Shown here one piece after another: positions 1 to 11,527 of a stretch of DNA of 64,000 bases (its first letter is position 1; every line of letters starts with the position of its first letter). A model generated the notes under the pieces. The model was not told the origin of the DNA. It did no database searches and was given only the letters and a program-made list of their open reading frames with translations. Position numbers and translations under genes: made by a program. The stretch covers positions 16,875,294 through 16,939,293 of the forward strand of contig JAIUCV010000009.1 in assembly GCA_026724425.1 (NCBI GenBank). The letters are read 5' to 3'. Origin of the DNA: Erythrophleum ivorense (taxonomy: Eukaryota; Streptophyta; Magnoliopsida; Fabales; Fabaceae).

Positions 1-797
1 TATGCTTTAAGATGAGACATGTATGCTAGGATATTGCTTGGCCTTATATGAACTTCCTTGCATCACTATGTAGTATGTGATTCCTTAATTGGCATTATGT
101 TATGTACTTACATGCTAGCTTGTGGATGAGATTGGTTTACTACTACTGAGATTTCATAATCTCACCCCAAACATAACTTATATTAGGTCCGAGCTCAGGC
201 AAAGAAAGGGCAAAAGGTGTGGGGCATAAACCAAGGATTTTGCTTTTATGTATCACATTTTGGTCATGTAATTAAGTATCTTGAATTCTTGTATGTATAA
301 GTTATGCTATGGTGTTGTAAGGTACTCAGGTATGTAATAGAGAGCCATGTATATACTTGACTCTTAAGTAAAGAGAATATGGCTAGTGTGCCTAGAATGC
401 AAAGATACATGCACTCATGTAAGGACAAATCAATATAAATACAATAATATGTTGAATGAGGGGTAAAAATCATCTGATTTTTGTAAGAACATTTTTCTAC
501 GAATTCATATGTATTCTATTGAGTAAGTATTTTTTCCTTGTAAAGGACTTAGAGAGCTTGAATTAGAACCTTGAACCAACCTCATAGGATTTTTCTATAA
601 TTAATTGATTATTTTCAAAGTCAGACAATATTATTGGAATAACCAAATGAATAGTAAAATTATATGAGCAAGTTCAGAAAACATATGTTAGGGAAGAAAA
701 TTTTCATCAGTTCAAATTTCCAATGGCCCTTCTAAGTCCTATAAGTCCTATATAAGGCATCAGTAGTAGGAGAGGCGTTATATAGGGAGGTATTACA
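1..797 (+). mobile_element. 3' part of an LTR (gypsy-like), truncated by the window start
   Basis: The piece ends GGTATTACA at 797, the same kind of end as the complete LTR at 10921-14652, and then passes abruptly into a minus-strand LTR. At 147-168 it carries a hairpin followed by CCCC and an AG/GT at 185-187, a module also seen in the solo LTRs further right, which fixes the orientation as +. The 5' part lies outside the window, so length and target duplication cannot be checked. Around 300-780 I see only AT-rich sequence without recognisable coding. Family membership is inferred from the end sequence and the module. Confidence 0.45.
147..187 (+). promoter_or_regulatory. LTR hairpin plus acceptor-like AG
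   Basis: A 7-bp perfect stem (TGAGATT / AATCTCA) with loop TCAT is followed directly by CCCC and, 22 bases after the stem, by AG/GT. The arrangement matches the modules at 13182, 26250, 42195 and 50920, although the surrounding sequence differs. Function is unknown; a 3' splice site in an LTR leader is one reading. Confidence 0.4.
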
Positions 798-2304
798 TTT
801 GGCCTTGTCTCACCCATTTATAGGGACTTTTGGTTCTACCTCACCCATTTCAAGGAACTTTTAGCACCACTTCATCCTTAAGAGCAATTTTCACAACCAA
901 AACAAAATTCATGAAATATATTGGCACTGATGCCATAAGACAACATCAAATGGCATGCCTCATAATACAAATACATATACAAGTATACAATGACCATCAT
1001 ACATCCAAGAATGCAAACAAGAAGCAGTGAAGAGCTATCTTGGCAATTAAACACAAGCTTCCCTCTTAATTATTCTCTTCCTTTTTTGGTCTCACACCCA
1101 TAACTAGATAGAGCTTGAGTTTTTAGGCCTAGACATAACAAATAGCATTCAATTACTTTCTTGGAACAAGCTAAAGCAATAAACACACACTTAAGAAGCA
1201 TATTTGGTCTATTGGTTCCATAATAGCTCCATTAATAGCCTAATGAAGCAACTATGATAATTCAAGCTCTTGGCTTCATTTTCTTCCCATATCTAGACCT
1301 CTTGGTTCCATTTAGACTCCTTGAATTTATCACAACTTCATTTCCAAGAGTCTAGACATAAGTTATTTCTTAAAGCTATATTATGGAACCTATTGTTTCA
1401 ACTCTCAATCTATGGCTTCTAGATTTTTTTCTTGAAGAGAGAGGCACTTGGGAGGCTTCCTAGGGGTCTTAGAAACTCAAACAAACACTCACATAGGCTT
1501 GAAAATTCTTGAATCAAAATAGATTTTACAAAGTGTTCAAGAATCCTTAGTTACTCTCTCTCTTGAAATTCCATGGTTTTTCTCCACTTTCTTTGCATTT
1601 CCCAAGCTCCCACACTCTAAATAAAGAGTTTCTTACTTGTTCTAAGTTAAAATTTCCTCCCTCTCTTAAGCTCTCTCCTTGGCCAAAACACACACATAAA
1701 GGAAGCAAGAAGAGAAAAGCAAGAAAGGAGTGGAACTACCTTGAATCTAAGCTTCCTCCAAGAGCTTCTTCCTTTACCTTAGCCTTCCTTCTTGAGACTC
1801 TAAACTTTCTCCTCTGAACTAAGGCTAAAACAAATCCAATTCATCCATCAAACCATGGAAAGGATGAGCAAGGAAAGGAAAACAAGATATGTAAAGGAAA
1901 ATCCATAAAAATCCTTAGTTTTTCTCACCTTTTTCCTTGCTTCTTTCTTCTCTTTGAATTCCCCTTATCTCTCTCTCTCTTAGGCAAAGCTTCTTTTATT
2001 TTTAGCTAGCTCAAATTCATTCAGAAAAAAGAAAGGCTTCTGGACTCTTTAAGAAGCAAAATTTCACTTTTCCATGCTTTTTCTGGAACGAGTCTCGCTA
2101 TAGTGGGAAGCACCTCTCACTACAGCGAGAACTTATCAGTCTCAAGTCCCAACCATTCTCACCACAACTAACACTATTGTGAGGAATTCCCTGTATTTTG
2201 TATACACAAACTCGCTATAGCAAACTAATACCCTCACTATAGTGAATTGGTATTTTAGCTATAGTGGGGAGACTTAGAAAAATTTTGAAACCTTAGATGT
2301 TACA
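798..2304 (-). mobile_element. Partial LTR, minus orientation, Tekay-like family variant
   Basis: The right end is AGATGTTACA at 2304, the complement of an LTR start TGTAACAT. The left part, with its repeated 'cctcacccattt' phrases around 815-850, parallels the solo LTR at 16267-19095 (its 17862-18010 part). Both copies also carry an array of CTCGCTATAG-type palindromes close to the LTR 5' end. The left edge is cut by the LTR ending at 797. Small reading frames here, for example near 1563-1817, have no family resemblance and are not called as genes. Confidence 0.5.
2089..2270. repeat. Array of CTCGCTATAG-type short palindromes
   Basis: Related 12-14 bp imperfect palindromes built on CTCGCTATAGCGAG recur every 20-60 bases (for example TCTCGCTATAGTG at 2092 and CTCGCTATAG at 2211). 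A second, better preserved array lies at 18812-19040 in the related LTR. Both lie within roughly 300 bases of the LTR 5' end, in the U3 part by orientation. Confidence 0.6.
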
Positions 2305-2894
2305 AAATAAACTCAAATACTCATAAAATTTTACAGGCATATAATTAGCATTATAACCTTTCAATGGCCTTTAAGATCACTATATTTGGAGTTATGTAAC
2401 TTAAGATATACATGATCAAAATTTCAAGTTAGCATATGCATGAAATTCTAAAAGTGTTACTGTTCCATTAGATTTTTATGGCTCAAATGAATTTGTTTTC
2501 AATGAAATTTTTACAACATATAGTTCATATCCTGAACTTTCTATAGAATCTTAATTTGCATGATTTGGAGCTCTTTAGCTCAAGATATGAATTTTTGAAA
2601 TTGGTAGCTGTAATATGCAACAATGCAAAAATTGTGGAAGAGTGTTAAAATGATGTGCATGCCTTAAAACCCGAGATTTATAACTCCTTTTGAGATGTTT
2701 TTTATTAAACAAAAACAAATGTATTAAGGATGGATTTTGAGATTGGAATGCTAAAATGATGCATTTATGCATAATTAAAGAAATTAAGTTTATAATATCA
2801 GTATTTTCTACTCTTAAAAGTATTAAAAATAAGGAAAGTAATGTTATAAACACATTAACATGTAAATTTTGAGCTATCTCACTATGATATGACA
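2305..2894. repeat. Degenerate repeat of unknown type
   Basis: This non-coding AT-rich stretch contains phrases similar to LTR internal sequence. Its 2470-2560 part resembles, in the opposite orientation, 19250-19330, so both may derive from one older repeat. No ends or target duplication are visible and the limits are only the edges of the recognised neighbours. Confidence 0.3.
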
Positions 2895-4290
2895 ACAATT
2901 ATCATTATTTTCTTCAATATGATACAACTGATGTATCTAGTAATGAAGAAAATGAAAAAGTAAAGGTTACAGAGGAAGAAAGGAAAAGTTTAACTTTTAA
3001 GAAACTAAAATTGAACATGCTGAGTCTAAAAAAGCATAACCATTAACAACTACAAAAGAAAGCACTTTTGCAATATAGGATAAAGAAAAAAAAAAGAAAT
3101 ATAGAAGAAAAATCTTTTGTAAAAGATAGAAGAAAAGGGAAAGTATGAGAAGATGATCTAGAAATAAATCCTAAAACTAAACCTTATATTTAAACAAAGT
3201 ATTAGAAAATATTTGTCAATACTAAAAATAATAGTTTGTTTAGACAAACTAAGTAGAACGAAGATGAAATTCCAACCACAAATAGTAGAAGGAATAGTGT
3301 AAATAAGCAAAATATATTTGTAAACGGTACGTATGTAGATCTAAAAATATTCCCTATAATTAATATCAACAAGTTATTGATAATAAGGTACAATTTTTAG
3401 CTTATGTGGTAATTAACAACAAAGATAAATCATCAAAAAGACATTCTTAAATTTTATAGCAGAAACATTGCAAGGAGATACTTTGCAATTTCTTAGAAAA
3501 TGGGAAGATTTAACAGCAGGACAAGCTCAAAAAAGTGGGTTATTAAATAATTTTCAAACTTTTGAACAAATCATTCAAAAAGTGATGAAATTTATAAAAT
3601 TAGAATTTTTTTTATCTATGGATGAATTAGTTCTAATTCAAATAGTAATTACATTCTCATAAAATTAAAATTATGTAATATTATGAAAATAAACAAATTC
3701 TCTAAAATGTTTCAACAATATTACCACAAAAATGATATAGATTCAAAATGTTGGTTAAATCAATATTGTTGTAGATTACCACCACCATGGGATGAAATAT
3801 GGAATAATAATTACAATGATTTCTTAGAAACAAATCCAATAGTTAAGATAGTTTAGGAAATAGGATTAGATATGTATGTCAGAAAATAGTAAATCACTAC
3901 TTAATGATAAAAGCAACTAAGAAATAAATAGTTATAATATTCTAAAAAATGATTTGGAATTTGGTTATCGTAATTCAAGGAAAAAAAACCTAAAAGTATA
4001 AATGGAACAAATTTAAAAAACCCAAATATATTAAGAAAAAGAAAAGCTATGTAAGAAAGAGGTTGACAAAACCAAAGAAGGATTGCAGATGTTATATCTA
4101 TAATAAGGAATATCATATAGCTCCACAAGGTCCTAAAAAAAGAAATAGTGCTAAGAAAATGATCAAAATATTATATATAAATAAATTGAAAATTTGTTTT
4201 GGTTGAGATATTTTTTATAACAAGGTTATATAAAGTCACCAGTGTCATTGAAAGTGATTCAAATTCATTATCTGATAGTAATAAATATGA
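2895..4290 (+). pseudogene. Endogenous pararetrovirus coat-protein region (decayed)
   Basis: A broken reading frame runs on the + strand. An acidic, Lys/Glu-rich segment lies near 2926-3030. A capsid-like segment is open at about 3460-3662 (with W-E-D-L at about 3499), followed by a Trp/Tyr/Asn-rich segment with the phrase PPPWDE near 3780. A basic run ends in a knuckle at 4084-4130. The knuckle keeps the first two cysteines (C-R-C) and the histidine, but the third and fourth metal-binding cysteines read Tyr and Gly, so it cannot bind zinc normally. Many stops and frameshifts are present. Caulimovirid coat proteins carry a C-x-C-x2-C-x4-H-x4-C knuckle after a basic stretch, which is the basis of the call. 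The acidic tail continues across the next insertion into 10380. The left edge is approximate. Confidence 0.6.
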
Positions 4291-5793
4291 ATTTGTTTTC
4301 ATAATGAATACTCATAAATTTATACTTGTATATTGGACTTTTACACTCCTGGGCAAAACTTAAGATCAAAAGAAAGGCTAATGGAATGGCAAGTGGAGAA
4401 TGAAAATGAAAAAGGAAAGTGTACAAATCATAAGATAAAGACTAATCACAACTTTTCAACCCTTCAACAATCAAAGTTGTCTTCATTTGCATCAAGAAAG
4501 TAAGTTTCATGGCAATTTCATTTGAAAAGAATGAATTAAAGTGCTTAGTCCCTCACATGGATTAAAATTTACTCTCAACTCTCAAGTGGTTAGGAAAATG
4601 TGTATCACTTAAGTTCCACCTATCAAAACCTCACTACCATAGGCTTGTCTATCTTCTAAATCTCCACCACCTATATCAAATGCAAGGCACAAATCAAGAG
4701 GACTTTATTAAAGGTTGTAATAGGGCTAGAGAATGAAATTAATGGGTATACAAAAACAAGAAAACACAAACAACAAATAGATACCTTAGAACCTCAAGAG
4801 CAATAAAATGAACTTATGATAGGGAAGCATGTGTAATTCAAGGCCTTATTTCCAACAAGTACAAACAAAATTTAAAATACTTCTTTCTTTGATTTTCTAG
4901 TACTTTCTTTTTTTTCATTCATTCATTTTCTTTTTCTTGCTTTTGCTATATATTCTTTTCTTTTTTCTTTCTTTTGAACATCTATTAAAATTTTACTGAC
5001 CTAAATGATGTAAAGCACACATTCACATATCCTAATTAGATATAATACTCTTTGAAATCACCAAGGCATCTTCAAACAAGGTGGTAAACATTTTTTTATG
5101 GCTATAGGCTTAACAAGAAAATAAACAAGGTACAAAGTGGTTAAACAATGGATAAAATGCATGTAAAGATTGGCTTTTTGGCTAACTAACTATAAAAGAA
5201 AAGGAATGCCTTATCATTTTCATGCATGCAAATGCAAATGTGGTCTCAACAAAGAATCAAGATAAGTTCTAGAGTGAGAGTAAAGATAAGTGAATATACA
5301 CTAAAAATGAACAAATAAGACTCAAATCCTCACCAGCTAATGGCTATTAGAATAATTTATTGAAATCAAATTCATTGTCACTTCACTTGAATTAAAACAC
5401 AAGATATATCACTCATCATGTCAAAGTATATCTAAGCTATAATCATCTCAACTTGCAACTTCCCCAAAAAAATTTTAAAAAAATTCACATTATTTTTCAT
5501 TTTTTTTAACAAAACAAAACAAAGATGAAATGAAATGGATCTCCCCCACATTTAAATATTGCATTGTCCTTAATGCCAGTATAAAATCCAATCAAAAAAT
5601 AGACAACACAATATAAAGAGTGTATAGGAAAGTGTACAACCGAATGAAATGGTATGAAGATTTAAAGGGTGGCTCAAATTTCCATGTAGCTGGTTAGCAA
5701 TTTATTACCTACAAAATAGAACAAAACAAATAGTAATGTAGAAAAGAAAAGACAACTACATCCTAAACTAAAAAAGACACTATCAAAGACCAA
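4291..5793 (-). mobile_element. 3' non-coding part of the Tat/Athila-like element
   Basis: No coding is seen over this 1.5 kb. It is AT-rich with pyrimidine runs (4880-4985) and the GTGGGGGAG phrase on the minus strand near 5545. The left boundary could lie anywhere between 4290 and about 4350. Confidence 0.45.
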
Positions 5794-7431
5794 CTAATCA
5801 TATGTGTTAAAGACCAAAATTAAAATAGCTTCATTTCTTTTTAGTCTGACAAGTTTAAGTCTAACTACTTTGAAGCATTTTGATTGATCATTCAAGGATG
5901 ATTCATGGACTTCCTCAACCATCAGTAGTCTCAGAAAGTCAGATTCAGCATGTTTAGAAGCAATAAAAGAAGAAAAGACAAATTTAGAACATTCAAAGCT
6001 AAATAAAGAGAATCTAAAATCAAGTTTATAAGCATGCAACACTAAACTCTCTAAATATTTATCAAAACCAACAAAATCAATTAGACTCTCATCAGTAAAA
6101 GTCGTTACATCAATGAAAAAATTAAATTGCAACTTCTCACAATCTTTCGAGTGGAAATCCTTCAAGGCATCTGGTAATTGCTTCATCTCAATTGAAGAAG
6201 TTTGTGGCTTATTGGGAACTAGCTCACTAACTTCATAAACTTATTCAAAAGTCTTAGCAAAAGAAATAATATCCTTCCTAACCAAAGAGACATTAGTAGA
6301 CTCACAAGATTCTATACAATGATCAACAACAAAATCCAGTCTCTCACTAGTGTCAACAATAGCACAAGCATCAATATGATTCTAAATATCAACATTATCT
6401 ACATGATCATCTCTATGCATGCTTTCATTAACACTCGTATGATTAGTAGAATCAATCTCATCAACAGTTTCAGTATAAACATAGGAATCTATGGATTTGA
6501 CAGAATTATCAGACCTCAGAAACTCATCTATCTCAATAATTATACTGTCTATGTCTTTATCACATGCTACATCTACTATTTCATCAGTCATGCCATCACA
6601 TGCTAAGTCACCCCCACACTTATCTATTACCCTAGACTCAATAGGATCATCATTAACTAGCTCAAAAATGAAATCATCACTATAGTCACAACTAGGGGTG
6701 AAAAAACCAAATGCATCAGTATACAAGGATTCATTAACATCAACACCTATGTCATTTTTACTTAATGCATCACCACAATCAACCATGTCAGGGGATTTAA
6801 CAACAATTTCTTCATCTACATCATCATCATGCAATTCAAAATCAAGACCATCATATGCATTAGTAGTCACAGTGTTATCATGCAAACTAAAGTTATTCCC
6901 AATAAAATGCAAAGTATTAGAAGATGGAAGTATATTACCCAATGAATAAGACTCTTCCTCCTTTATACATTCTTTTCTAATTTGCTCTTCTTTTAATTCA
7001 ATAGAACTTAAGGTTGGTTGATTCATTTGAACTCTTGAATCCCTCATGAGGTTATCAATCATTTTTTGGTTTTGAAGATGCAACTATTCATTTTCTTATC
7101 GAAGTTGAAGATTAAAAGTGTCTAGTTGCCTTATCCCCTCTTCCCAACTTGGTTCCCTTTGGGGCTCTAGTTGCATATATCCCTTATGATAGTTGTAGGA
7201 ATAATATTCTGGCTCTTGTATATGGAAATTGTGGTATGGCTCAATGTAACTAAGGTGAACCTTATATGGATAATGGTAAGGTTGGTAGTATGGCTATTGG
7301 AATTTTTATGCTTGTCTTCGTTGCTCAAGTATGTCATGAAGCATTGATATAGCTTCATCCATCTTCTGGATAATCCCATCATTTGCACAAGAATCATAGA
7401 CACCTTGATTAGACATATAATAGGGATCCAT
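5794..7431 (-). pseudogene. Unknown 545-codon element ORF with in-frame stops
   Basis: Starting from ATG at 7431, one frame runs 546 codons to the stop at 5794, broken only by in-frame stops at about codons 42, 46, 111, 116, 350 and 397. No frameshift is needed, so the frame was probably translated until recently in the element's life. The N-terminus begins MDPYY and is Tyr/Gln/Pro-rich. Codons 117-349 are strongly acidic (Asp/Glu-rich, with Asp-Asp-Asp-Val-Asp near 6835). The C-terminal 130 residues (5794-6186) are mixed hydrophobic. The phrase SSIEMKQLPDALK near 6180 faintly recalls the linker before RT in gypsy polyproteins. I recognise no domain, zinc knuckle, protease or RT motif. It sits just inside the primer site, where gag normally lies, but I cannot show that it is a gag protein. 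Confidence 0.55.
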
Positions 7432-7924
7432 TATAGCAAAGAATATGAAAAATACAATTACCTTAAGGACAAAACAAATCACTAATAAACTACAACTAAT
7501 ATTAACTCTGAATCAAGAAAATTAAAATCAAATGAAGCTAACAACTATCTAACAATAAAAAACACTCCAAAACAGAGGATAATCACACAAAAAACTTACA
7601 AAAATAAAGAAATTAAATCTATAAAAATTGAAAAAATCCTAAAAAATTAAAAAAGTGCTTTAAACGTTGTAATTTGGTCTAAAAAATGGTGCACCAAATA
7701 ACTTTTGCTATTATTTTTGCTTAACACAGCCAAAAACCTTGGAAACAAAGTTTGAGAATTTTTTAGGCACGTCAAATAAAAATTCCAACAAGCAGACAAT
7801 TGATGTGTCACACTAAAATGTCCAAAAACTAAGTTCAAAATAGGGCAAACACTAAACCAAAATAGAGCTAAAACAGAGTAAAAATACCTAGAAAATTTTT
7901 TCAAACAATTGAGAATCCAATTTT

Positions 7925-7940
7925 CCCGCCAACAGCGCCA
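7925..7940 (-). other. Primer binding site, Tat/Athila type
   Basis: The minus strand reads TGGCGCTGTTGGCGGG, close to the TGGCGCCGTTGCCGGG primer site typical of Tat/Athila gypsy elements. It lies four bases inside the LTR end at 7945. Confidence 0.75.
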
Positions 7941-7944
7941 AATT

Positions 7945-10379
7945 TGACAATTGTGTTAAGCAACTTTAAATAAACTAGATTAGAAAAGATTTATAGCTAG
8001 TGGCACCACCTAGATCTTTTCTCTTGGAAATAGATTTCAATGTTTAATTGAGTTTTCTAAGTGTAAAAGGAAATCTAAAAGCTACCTAACTAAAGGGGGG
8101 TTTGATTGAATTAAACTAATTAGAATTTAAATTGAATTAAAAATACAAACTACTATCTAAACGCAGGAATTAATAAGGTACTAATGGACATGTGACTAGC
8201 TTTGGATTCGTTCCTTGGTATCCACTATCCGTATCCTAATTCAATTATCAATGGTTTTGGTCTAAGACTCCATATTTGAATTCATGACAAGTTATCTTGA
8301 GTTACCGTTCAAGATTCAAGATATTAACAATTTAATGTTGAATTGAAACCTTAACCCCGCATCAAATCATTAATTATTGTCGTTAGGATCAATGAACACT
8401 AAACTTGATTGATTCACTGATCAATTAGCCTCTGAATTATCACCATAAAATGTTTAATTAACTAATTAAACTCCAAAGAATTCTCAAATTAGACATTCAA
8501 ACACTCAATTTCTCATATACATTTCATCAAACACCTTGATTGCATATATGGATAATTGTAGGAAAATGAAAATCCAACATTTAATTCAATCCATTTATCA
8601 TCAAATACTCTCCGAATTACTATCTAACTAGTCACTAATTATAAACTACACTAATTTTAGTCAATTACAAGCTCAACCAAGCAAGTACAAAAATAAAAAT
8701 TAATGTAGAAAGAGAGAAAAATAAAATAAAATAGAAAACTTAGCCAAAATCCCCTTAATAATCTCTTTAGATTCAAGCTTTAATCCAAGGTTTCATCCTA
8801 GCTAACCATAAGAGGGAATTATAGCTTTATGAAATGGAAAATGGTGGAGTGAAAATGGGATGGAGAGCTACGGTCTTGAGGAGGAGAATGGAGTGAATGA
8901 ATGGAATGAGGTGGCGTGTGGATAATGCTCTCTAGATGTTGCCTGAGTCCTTAATCCCCATTCCCCCTAATCATGTGCTCCTTCCTTTTCTTTTAATGAT
9001 CATGGGCTCTGCTTTCCTATTTTAAAACCTATGCTTTCCTTCCATGTGATTGTATATGATTCATTCCCTATGATCTTTCTAGTCTATTTATTCTCATGTT
9101 CTACTCGTGTGTGTGTTTTCTTCTTGCAGTTGCTAGTCATGTGTTCTACCCCTCTTTATGTCAAAACCCATGCTTCCTTTACTGATGAGAGAGCCCGTGA
9201 GTAAGCTAGACGTGCTTCTCTTCTTTTCACGTGACTCTATGAGAGAATAGAGCATTATGTTTCTCATGTGTATCCTATGCTCATCTAGTACCTTCTTCTC
9301 CATATCAGACCTACCCTCTTATCCATGCTTCTTCATCCTTCACAAACCTAAGAGTCCTTTGTATTCATTCCCACGTGAGAATCTTCCTTCTCTATTTCCA
9401 ATTGAGCCTCTTTCGCCCACATCATCTTCCACGTGCTTCTTTTCCACATGAACCCATGCATATTACATGGGTGTGTGAGACAATGCCCATGAGTGAATGA
9501 ACCCCTTGCCTTTATCATAAACCCAACCTAGACATGATTGGTGTATCAAAATAGAACTTGAGCCTCTTTATCCAGCCTATATGTGGATGCATGTATAGAG
9601 TGTGATTGATAAGTGAATGGATGAGTGCTCCCATGCCACCTAATCCCTGGTGCAGTGTGTGTGTTTTTTAGAGACCATGTGAGCTATGCTATATGGAATG
9701 AGTAAGTGCTTTGAGTATGTTGGGTGTGAGTGGAGTGTACAAGTGAAGACAAAGGCCTATGATGAAGAGGACCATGTAAGGGAGTATTGTGATATGGCTA
9801 CATGTGGATAAGAATGTGCTGGAAGATGGAGTACAATGATGTGTTCATGTCGTGTTTAGAGCTACTCTTTCATTGCATCACGTGAATCCCTACATGTCAA
9901 CTCCTTGCATGACTGTGCAACATAAGTGTGTGTGGAGTATTGTGATGTTCTACACTCGTGGTGTGAGTGAGTATTGGAAAGTAGGAGGTGAGTGTGCTAC
10001 AAACATGAATGATGTGTGGCAGTTATGGATGTGAATGAAATAAAAACACATAGAGTGTGTGCAGTCCCTTCTTTCCTCCTACTTAAACCCATGGTTTGGA
10101 GGGATCTAAATGAGTAAATAGGCTTATGTATTCCTTCCATGAAATTTGCCTAAGTAAAAAGAAAAAGAAATAAAAATTAAAGCCCAACAAATGAAATCAT
10201 CATCTAAAATAAAAAAAATAAAATCATTAAAAACCTAATTTATTCAACAAAATTCCAAAAGATGGGATTTTATTTCCTAAACTAAATGATATCTAATTAA
10301 AGCTCAAAACATCATCAATTCATTAACAAAAAGTCCATAATTAAGGGGTAAAAATATAAACAATATTTGAGTTATCACA
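7945..10379 (-). mobile_element. 5' LTR of the Tat/Athila-like element
   Basis: On the + strand this region begins TGACAATTGTG and ends GAGTTATCACA, giving TG...CA ends and about 2435 bp. The primer site follows at the 7945 side, which makes this the 5' LTR on the minus strand. The 10379 edge abuts the resumed viral frame. There are no coding motifs; small frames at 9257 and 9852 are chance. Confidence 0.7.
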
Positions 10380-10920
10380 TATGAAGAAGAAACTTCAACT
10401 ATAACTAAATTAGGAGAAATAATAAAAGAAGATATGACTGTAAAAGATAGTCAGTTAGATAAATTAAAACATGTTCAAAAAAAGAGGTATACAAGATTCC
10501 AAAAATGAAAATTTAGAGTACTAAGTATTTTGAACGATTTAGTGGAGACATCATAATAAAAAATTACAAAGATGGAACTATAGAAATTTTAATCTTTAAC
10601 AAAAATAAAGTAAAAAAGCTTAGGAAAAAGACATTTTCAACTTAGATATATCTATGTAGGAGTTATTCAAGTTGAAATAACAACTTTATTCTATCAAGGA
10701 ATAGATACTCTAATTTTAATAATCATGATAGATAAAAGATGAGTAAATAATCCAATTCAGTTTGTTATAAGTGAAATCTAATCTAACCTTATAATTGGAA
10801 TATTTTAATTTAAAATAAATCTAAATTATTTCATTTTAATTACTGATCCTAATATACAAAAGCTGTTACATTGAAAGTTTAAACAAAAAAATTACTATAA
10901 AAGAAGATTGTTATAGTCTG
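10380..10920 (+). pseudogene. Endogenous pararetrovirus movement-protein region, first part
   Basis: The frame picks up immediately after the inserted element with an acidic stretch. From about 10640 it gives a 30K-type movement-protein core: an aromatic-rich strand, then Val-Glu-Ile, then the phrase YQGIDT near 10698, then an Asp-Lys-Arg near 10735, followed by NPIQF. This order is typical of caulimovirid movement proteins, which line plasmodesmata for cell-to-cell spread. At least five in-frame stops are present. The frame is cut at 10920 by a solo LTR and resumes at 14653. Confidence 0.65.
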
Positions 10921-11518
10921 TGTAATATCCAGTTCTTTGAAAACGAGAGAAAACATGAGAAACGTAACGTACAGTTTTTCCATAAACGAACGAACGAAAC
11001 TCACCAGATATAAAAGAAAGTCCCCCGAAATGATGTAGTTAAGGTCCTCAAAAATTTGGGAAGCATTCTAGACTCCTAAAAATGAGAATCCCAGCCTTAG
11101 ACAGAAAGAAAAACGGAGCTAGAACGAAGAAATAATTTCTTATGAAAAGCTTATGAAATGTAATGGCATTTTTGTAATTTTGAGCAAATTTTGGAATTCA
11201 CACAGGAGGGCTTTCTGAATGAAAGTTTTGAGTTCTCTGGGGTTCTTAGAAGCCCTGAAAACCATGGGAAGCCCCGAGACAGTTAAATCTCCTCCGGTGG
11301 ACATTTTCCAATGTCGATGTGCCTGAACTTTGATGGATTCATTCAGGAAGGTTTTAGCTCCAATTTGAGTGATTCCAAAGGCATTTTACTAAATTAGGAA
11401 CCTAAATTTCATAATGGAAAAGACAGTTCTCAAAAAGAAGCTAAAACGAAGGAGAAATGAAAATGCCAAGAACGAAGGGTAAAATAGGAATTTTCGAAAA
11501 GTGTAACTTCCTCCTACC

Positions 11519-11527
11519 TATATATAT
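11519..11527 (+). promoter_or_regulatory. LTR TATA box
   Basis: TATATATAT lies about 600 bp into the LTR, just upstream of the conserved leader with AAACCCTAGG. Equivalent boxes occur at 24618 (+), 23474 (-), 33739 (-) and 52636 (-) at the same relative place, supporting a promoter. Confidence 0.6.

Larger units (their letters stand above)
4291..10379 (-). mobile_element. Pol-less Tat/Athila-like LTR element lacking its 3' LTR
   Basis: On the minus strand there is one 5' LTR (7945-10379), a tRNA-type primer site (7925-7940), one long degenerate reading frame (5794-7431), and a 3' non-coding part (4291-5793). That last part includes the phrase GTGGGGGAGATCC (minus strand, about 5540-5552), like one found downstream of pol in Tat/Athila elements. 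No RT, RNase H or integrase is seen, so it resembles a large non-autonomous derivative (LARD). TATGA occurs at 4286-4290 and 10380-10384 and joins the viral frame across the insertion, so it is the likely target duplication. If so, the 3' LTR was lost, because the left end has no LTR terminus. Confidence 0.6.

Noticed and set aside
1563..1817. 84-codon Lys/Ser/Leu-rich frame
   Set aside because: It lies inside a minus-orientation LTR leader; composition follows the CT-rich leader and no start or domain support exists.
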